From: Tuctoria greenei
Lineage: Eukaryota; Streptophyta; Magnoliopsida; Poales; Poaceae
NCBI GenBank assembly: GCA_036927565.1
Contig: JAYESD010000002.1
Span: 229,731,605 to 229,795,604, forward strand
DNA: 64,000 bases
Reading direction: 5' to 3'
Part shown: in pieces, positions 56,929 through 64,000 of the stretch
Layout of the letters: each line of letters starts with the position of its first letter
Position numbering within the stretch: position 1 is the first letter of the stretch
The notes under the pieces: model-generated
What the model saw: the letters and a program-made list of their open reading frames with translations, nothing else
Database searches by the model: none
Told to the model about the DNA's origin: nothing
Program-made: the position numbers and the translations under genes

Positions 56929-59789
56929 TGTGACACCTGGTTCCGAAAAATGAACCAAGTGAATGCATATGTGTGCCCAGGACGTTCAACACACATACAC
57001 GAGTGCATCACACAAGAGTATACAGAAAATTACCACAGAACAAGATTTATTAACCAAATTTTATTGCAAAAACCATAATATCCTTGAATATAAGTTCTAA
57101 TGAATATTAATGGCAAGTTCAACTAATGCAGTGGAAATAAACTAAATAAGCAAACTAAACAGCTAGGCAGCATAAGCAATAGGGTATAGCGCAGCTCCAA
57201 TCAACACCACAGGCAAAGCTGACAGTAGACACGGCCTAGAACTCCGCATTATCACCATTAAACTCCCAATCCTAACCTGCAACTGTTGGGGGGATTGCAA
57301 GAGTTAGTACATGTCATACTCAGCAAGTGTGGAAAGTATGACATGTGGCTGATTCAAATGACGAATATAATAATGGTTGAGTGCTGAAAAGTACATTAAA
57401 ACATTTGGAAAAGTAATATATTACATGTATGTGAAGTAAACCCATCATAATCATAAGTAATATCATAATACCAGTATGAATTCATTACCATCATCAATAA
57501 TTCCAGATTTCACCATTTTCCAATAACCATATTCAATACCAGAAATTAATCCATAACCAGCCATAACCATTAGCAAACCATTACCATCCCAAACACCATC
57601 CCAATACCGAGTTCCCTCTAATCATGTGAGGGTCCAGGTTGCTCATAACCGGGAGCACGACTATCATGATAGTTTTAGACACACTCTGCAGAGGTTGTAC
57701 CGCTTTACCCACGTGTTTGTGATTTCATGACCTTTCGATGACTATAGAATCTCAATAATGCCGTCTCACACTTCCGTCGGTGTGTGGCCAAGAGATCACA
57801 AAATAGCCTTTACAAAGGGATTACTAGCCTATTTAGACCCCACTGAGGTTTCACCTGTGGCGATGTATCCAACTGAGCACATCTTCAACCAAGGGCCCCC
57901 TCTTGAGCCATCCGGATCCCAGGGTAGTCACACCAATCATCAATAAACTCAATCCGACTACCCCTTCCCCTAGTATCCTTAATGGTCCAAATAGCACTGG
58001 CAAAGCCCTAATTAATCAGCTACACCGCACCCATACTTGGCCTCGTGGTGGCACTTTAAATCCTGGATGGTCGCTCCACGAACCGGTACTTAGATCTAAA
58101 GCAAGCGAACCACCATATCATCCAACCCATCCACATACCAGGCTTGCTTAGATCACCCATTACCATATCATATTTAACCAGTTCATGTTAATCCATATAC
58201 CATTAATGCATAATTAAATAATATAGTGGTTTCCCATCCCAATTAGTTAAGCGATGCAAAAGGTAAAAATCCCTTCCCGACTCTCTACCATAAATTTCAG
58301 GTGACAAGGGTGGTTAAACAAAACTAGTAAACTTCCTATCATAGGATTCCCATCAATTTGACACAAGCATGCAGTTTTGCAAACAAAACATTTATTTTAG
58401 AAACAGGATCAATATGCTTTAAGGACACTTGCCTTGCTCTTGGGGTTGGTTCGGGTCAAAGCCTTCAAACTCTTGGTGTTGTAGATCCTCCGCGACACTC
58501 TCTAGCGCAAACCCATCTAATCCACACAATAAACATACAAGACAAGAAACACAATCAAAAAGTGCACAAATATTACTCAATATGACATGACATGCATGAT
58601 TGACGCAAATGCAAGGTAAAACTTGTTAATAGATTACTTTTAATGATCACTAACTAGTTCTAATAGATTTTAACAAGTTTATACAGGTTTGGATTTGATT
58701 AGATCTACTTTTAGAATTAATTCAACACAATTTAGTTAGCAAAATCGGACTAGTCTGCAGAAGGGCGGACTAGTCTGCACTTCGCAGAACTAGCGAACTA
58801 GAGTTTTCTAGATCGATGTAAATTTGGTGATTAGGGGTTGAATTCTCATAAGGGAAAGAGAATAGAAGATATACCAGGTGTTTAGAACTCCAATGAATCA
58901 AGAAACTTGGAGGTAACGCTTGGATCTTGATGATCTAAGGTTGACGATGAACTTGGAGATGAATTGGTGATGAAGAACGAAACTTGATGGAGATCTTGAT
59001 CTTCTTTCGTTTCCCCCTCTTCTTCTTCTTGCTTGGGATCTCCTCCTCCCTCCTTGGTGGTGGCTCTCCACGAACTAGGGTTTGGGTGGGGTGGAAAAGT
59101 GGCAAATAGATGTCAAGCCAAGGGGTGGGGTTGTTTATATAGAGGTGGAGGCTAGGGTTAGATGGATTTCGAGTTTGAGAGGAGTAGAGGCCGGTTTAGA
59201 GTCCCACGTGGGCTCTAAAAGAGTTAGGCACGACGTCCCTAGGCCCAATTAATGTGAACCCAATGAAACAAGTCGTAAAACAAAAGATCAACTCGGAGTC
59301 GCAAAATATCGGACAAGTCCAAAAAGGACCGTACTAGTCCGAAGTTGTCCAGAGAGAAATCGGACAAGTCTGGCCAAAAATTGGACAAGTCCGACTTTAG
59401 TCAGCGAGGAAAACGGACATGTCTGCTGGAACACCAGACTAGTCCGGAAAAGTCTAGGGACTTGCAAATTTTCAAGGATTCTTGGAATATTGGACTAGTC
59501 CGCACAAAATTTCCGCACAAAATCGGACAAGTCCGAAAGTTTCCAGAGGCAAAATTGGACTAGTCCGCAGCAAAAACGGACAAATCCGTTTTTAGTTAGA
59601 GAGAAATCGGACTAGTCCTCACCAAAATCGGACTAGTCCGCACTTTTCAGCATTTTAAGTGTGGTTTTGATCCAAATCAATTTTAAATGTTCCAAATCAA
59701 TTTTAAACTCGTTCCTCTTTATGTGGGTTAATGTTAAACATGTATATGAATGTAAGTAGGGCATGATGCATGAGAATGAGGGTGTTACA
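56929..59789 (-). repeat. chromovirus B 3' LTR, uninterrupted
   Basis: 2861 bp, TGTGACACC...GTGTTACA. It has the untouched Tat A target (CCATC at 58350-58354), TATA at 59134-59141 and a palindrome array at 59310-59640. Confidence 0.92.
59310..59640. repeat. palindrome array in chromovirus B LTR
   Basis: The same units and spacers as at 22379-22692, with one local duplication (TCCGCACAAAATT) near 59498-59520. Confidence 0.88.
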
Positions 59790-62700
59790 AACCTACCCCC
59801 CTTAAAATGAATCTCACCCTCGAGATTCGACGTGGAAGAGAAGAGATAGGGAAATTCCTTCTTCATATCATCCTCCAATTCCCACGTTGCTTCTTTTTAT
59901 GTGTGGTGTTTCTGTTGAACTTTACACCATCTAATAACCTTGTTCCTTGTGACTCTCTCTTTGGTTTCCAAGATTTTGATTGGTTGCTCGACATAGATCA
60001 AATCTTCCTCTAGTTCCGATTCTTCCATTGGCACTTGTTCTTCCGGTACCCTCAAACACTTTTTGAGCTGGGAAACATGAAAGACATCATGTACGTCTGA
60101 AAGATGAGTTGGCATCTCCAACTTATACGCTACTTCTCCTCTTTTGTCCAAAATATTGAATGGTTTGATGTATCGAGGTGCTAGCTTGCCTCTTATGTTA
60201 AACCTCTTATGACGTCTCATCGGTGATACCTTGAGATAAACAAAATCTCCCACTTTAAAGGTTAATTTCCTTCTCATATTGTCCGCATAGCCCTTTTGTC
60301 TTGATTGGGCAGCCCTCAAGTTTTCACGAATTATATGGACATGCTTTTCAGCTTCTTGCAATACATCTGGACCAAATACTTGAGTTTCTCCTGCCTCATT
60401 CTAGAATAAAGGTGTCCTACACTTCCTTCCATAAAGCACTTCATAAGGTGACATCTTCAAACTTGCTTGGTAGCTATTGTTGTATGAAAATTCTGCATAT
60501 GGCAAGCTTTTGTCCCAACTTTTCCCATGCTTTAAAGCACAAGCTCTTAACATGTCCTCTAAAATCTGGTTGGTCCTCTCAGTTTGTCCATCCGTTTGAG
60601 GGTGGTATGCTGAACTAAAATTCAACCTTGTTCCTAATGCTTCATGTAACTTTTGCCAAAACCTAGAAGTGAATTGTGAACCTCTATCCGATACTATCTT
60701 CTTCGAAACTCCATGCAAACATACTATTCTTCCCATATACAGTTCCCCCGATTTCTCTCCATTATAGGTGGTCTTGACGGGAATAAAGTGGGCTGACTTA
60801 GTTAACCGATCCACAATTACCCAAATCGAGTCATAACCGGGCTGAGTACGTGGTAAACCAACTATGAAGTCCATACCGATTTCTTCCCATTTCCATTCCG
60901 GAATCTTCAATGGTTGCAATAATCCAGCTGGCCTTTGATGTTCCGCCTTGACTCAATGGCACACATCACACAATGCTACGTATTCAGCTATGTCCTTCTT
61001 CATGCTAGCCCACCAATAACACGTCTTCAAGTCTTTGTACATCTTTGTACAACCAGGATGAATTGAGTAAGGTGAGTATGTGCCTCTTTTATTATTATCT
61101 TCTGAATATGCTTCACATTAGGCACAACAATCCTCTTTCCCAGCCATAAGGTACCATGTTCATCCTCATCGAATTTGAATTCTCTCCCCTCTTGGGTCCT
61201 TTCCTTGATTTCCCGAATTTCCTCATCCTTGGTTTGTGCCTCTCAAATTTCTTGCTCCAAGGTTGGGTTTAACTCCATTATTCCCATCTCATTCACAAAT
61301 CCGAGGTTCAACCATTCGAACTCCTTACATAACTCGGATGGCAACTCTCGAACTGTGAGTTGATGACTTACTCCTTTTCTACTCAAAGCATCGGCCACTA
61401 CGTTGGCTTTTCTCGGATGATAGTTGATCCCCAAATCATAATCTTTGATGAGCTCCAACCATCTTTGTTGCCTCAAGTTTAGATCCGTTTGTGTGAAGAT
61501 ATACTTCAAACTCTTATGATCCGTATAGATTTCACACCTATGTCCAAGGATATAGTGTCTCCAAATCTTCAACGCATGTACCACGGCTGCAAATTCTAAA
61601 TCATGCGTTGGGTAATTCTGCTCATGTTTCTTCAATTGTCTCAACGCATAGGCTACCACTTGACCTTCTTGCATCAATACACATCCAAGTCCTTGTCTTG
61701 ATGCGTCGCAATAAATATCAAAACTCTTGCTTACATCCAGCAATATCAAAAATGGGGCTGTTGTCAACCTCTTCTTCAACTCCTCAAAACTGTTTTGACA
61801 AGCTTGAGTCCATTGGAAAGCCTTTCCCTTCATTAGCAATTTTGTCATTGGCTTGGCTATCTTGGAGAAGTCCTTGATGAACCAACGGTAATATCCATCC
61901 ATTCCAAAAAAACTCCTTATTTCTTTTACATACTACGGAGGTTCCAATTTCAATACGTCTCTCACTTTTCCGGGGTCAACCGATACTCCTCCTCCTGAGA
62001 TGATATGACCCAAAAACGACACCTCTCTCAACCAAAACTGACACTTGTTGAACTTGGCATACAATTGATGCTCCCTCAATTTCTGCAACGTAATCCTCAA
62101 GTGCTCCTCATGTTCCTTCTCATCCTTCGAGTAGATCATAATGTCATCAATAAACACCACAACAAACTTATCTAAGTACTCCATGAAGACCTTATTCATG
62201 AGGTACATAAAGTAGGCAGGCGCATTTGTCAATCCAAAAGACATCACGGTGTACTCATAAGATCCATATCGCATCATAAAAGCTGTCTTGGGTATGTCCG
62301 ATGGTCTAATCTTCATTTGAAAATATCCCGACCTCAAATCAATCTTAGAGAAGACACAAGCACCCTTCATCTGACCAAACAAGTCTTCTATGCGTGCAGG
62401 TGTACTTGTTCTTGATTGTCACCTCGTTGAGAGCTCGGTAATCCACACACATCCTTTGGGTTCCATCCTTCTTGTCCACAAACAGCACGGGCGCTCCCCA
62501 AGGTGAAGAACTAGGGCGAATAAAACCTTTCTCTAGTTGCTCTTGAATTTGTTTTTTGAGCTCCGCTAATTCCATAGGAAGCATCCTATACGGTCTCTTA
62601 GCTATAGGTGCAGTTCCAGGTATTAAATCAATAACAAACTCAATATCTCGATCAGGTTGCATACCTAGCAACTCGTCCGGAAAAACATCCAAAAATTCGC

Positions 62701-64000
62701 ACACCACCGGAATCTCTTCAATTGCGGCACCGTCCATATGATTCATCTCCAATTGCTTCGGTGTGGTTTTAGATGCTTCAAACTCTACGGTGATCCCTTC
62801 TTCATTGGTCAACTTCATCGTCTTCGTGACACACTCAATAACTCCATTGTGCTTCCTCAACCAGTCCATACCAAGTATAATGTCCAATCCTTGAGATTCC
62901 AAAACAATGAGGTTGGCGAAGAAGTCTACCCCCCTTATTCTAAGGCTTACTTTTGGACATAATATATTTGTCCTCATCTCTCCTCCAGGAGACTTAACCA
63001 ATAGAGTAAACTTCATATGAGAGATAGGCAAACTATACTTAGCAACATACTTCGATGCAATGAATGAATGCGATGCTCCATAATCAAACAACATAGTCGC
63101 GGGGTTGGAGTTGGCGAGAAACAAACCAATGAACACGTCATCCGCTTGTTGAGCATCCTCCGTAGAGACATGGTTCACATTGCCACGAGCAAAATTCTGC
63201 TGTCCATGGCTTCCTTGTGGCTATCCTCCATTGGGTCTTGGGTTTTGTCTCGGTGCATTACTTCCTTGACCAAAACCTGACTTAGGACATTGATGCGCAA
63301 AGTGTCCAGCTTCTCCACAAGTATAGCACTTCTTAACTCCACCAGAATTATTGGGATGAGCTTGGTTTTGAGCATTGGCACCAGGATAGTTGGCACGAGG
63401 TGCATAAGACATTGGAGGCCTAGGTGCTTGCATAACAGGGCGCTGCTGCACAAACTGAGCTGGGCGCAGTGCAAATCCAGGGTGTTGTATAGGAGTAGAG
63501 GAGCTGTAATATGGCGCATTAGGCGGTGCAAAGCGAGGGCGCACATTACTTCCTTGTTGTTGTCCTTGATATGGCACCTTCCTCTTGTTGTCTTGCTCCA
63601 TCTCACGGACCTTATTCTCCACAACAATTGCTTTGTCCACAAGCTTCTGGAAATTTGCATAGTCACAATTGAGCAATTGCACTTGGATTTCATTGTTGAG
63701 GCCCCTCATAAACAAATATTGCTTTCGGCTGTCCCGACTAACATCTTCAGGTGCGTATCTTGAGAGTTGAGTGCATTTGTTGAGATATTCACTCACGCTT
63801 GATTTTCCTTGCCTCAAGTTCTCAAATTCTTGTCTCTTCAAGACCATAACACCTTCCGGCACATAATGAGAACGAAAACTCTCCTTGAATTCGACCCAAG
63901 TGATCCTCTCCTGATTTCATGAGCATTGCAATATGAATCCCACCAATCCGCAGCTGCTCCAACTAGTTGATGAGAAGCAAATAGCACCTTCTCCCGGTCA
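59633..64000 (-). pseudogene. chromovirus B gag-pol, partial, broken
   Basis: Minus strand. Gag 'SVSEYLNKCTQLSRYAPED', knuckle 'CYTCGEAGHFAHQC', protease 'MLFDYGASHSFIAS' (active-site Ser to Tyr), RT 'MCVDYRALNEVTIKNKYT', 'YTVMSFGLTNAPAYF', 'VFIDDIMIYSKD', RNase H 'IYCDASRQGLGCVLMQEG', integrase 'GMDFIVGLPRTQ', 'IVSDRGSQF', 'DGQTERTNQILEDML', then a chromodomain-like end with a stop in 'KVQQKHHT'. Frameshifts lie near 62395 and between 61243 and 60919. Integrase keeps all three catalytic boxes, unlike copy A where the core is broken. The 5' end of gag is outside the window. Confidence 0.92.

Larger units (their letters stand above)
56929..64000 (-). mobile_element. Tekay/Del-type chromovirus B, cut by window edge
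   Basis: Same family as chromovirus A. The 3' LTR (56929-59789), PPT (59790-59808) and most of gag-pol are present; the gag start, PBS and 5' LTR lie beyond 64000. No nested insertion lies in the part seen. Confidence 0.92.

Noticed and set aside
1..64000. Host genes, tRNA or rRNA genes
   Set aside because: Every region with coding signal matched a retroelement domain or an antisense frame, and I saw no cloverleaf or rRNA-like sequence.

Overview
The window is plant nuclear DNA made almost entirely of nested LTR retrotransposons. I see no host gene, rRNA, tRNA or CRISPR array. The mix of Ty1/copia SIRE-type, Ty3/gypsy Tekay/Del-type chromovirus, Ty3/gypsy Tat-type and Ty3/gypsy Athila-type elements fits a flowering plant with a large, repeat-rich genome. 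A monocot, perhaps a grass, is my guess, but nothing here fixes the species.

Layout. (1) 1-2591: left-truncated Athila-like element on the minus strand (protease and gag, then PBS, then its 5' LTR). (2) 2592-3405: decayed Tat gag remnant, minus strand. (3) 3406-8528: Athila-like element on the plus strand (5' LTR, gag, protease, RT, RNase H, integrase), cut off inside its integrase. (4) 8529-53426: SIRE-type copia element with 1.5 kb LTRs, broken gag with a 91-codon lysine tract, pol, and an extra third ORF. It is split by (5) 12561-45637: a Tekay/Del-type chromovirus on the minus strand with LTRs of about 2.8 kb. Each of those LTRs carries a Tat insertion. (5a) 13966-21467 is Tat copy A, with 841-bp LTRs, a CCATC target duplication, and RNase H and integrase deleted. 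(5b) 27667-42851 is Tat copy B, a head-to-head composite flanked by GACGC whose two outer ends are both U5 ends. (6) 53427-56928: another Athila-like LTR with both PBS-side and PPT-side neighbours, and a 3' region carrying short GC-rich repeats. (7) 56929-64000: a second Tekay/Del-type element, minus strand, running off the right edge.

History. The order of insertion can be read directly: Athila, then copia, then chromovirus, then two Tat elements. The copia gag frame resumes across the chromovirus. The Tat A target is intact in two paralogous chromovirus LTRs. The Tat B target is completed by joining the two flanks. Every pol has at least one lesion. Many stops are C-to-T (or G-to-A) changes of CGA, CAG, CAA or TGG codons, as expected of methylated, silenced repeats.

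Most worth a second look: the U5-to-U5 palindromic Tat integration; arrays of the 12-bp palindrome CGGACTAGTCCG and its partner CGGACAAGTCCG, with shared spacers, in LTRs of two unrelated superfamilies; the large intron-containing antisense gene of the Tat elements; a TATA box held in the loop of a perfect hairpin; an in-frame TAG shared by both Tat copies; and pol frames that continue across the PPT into the LTR in both chromoviruses. Divergence figures are counts made by eye on parts of the sequence, not alignments.
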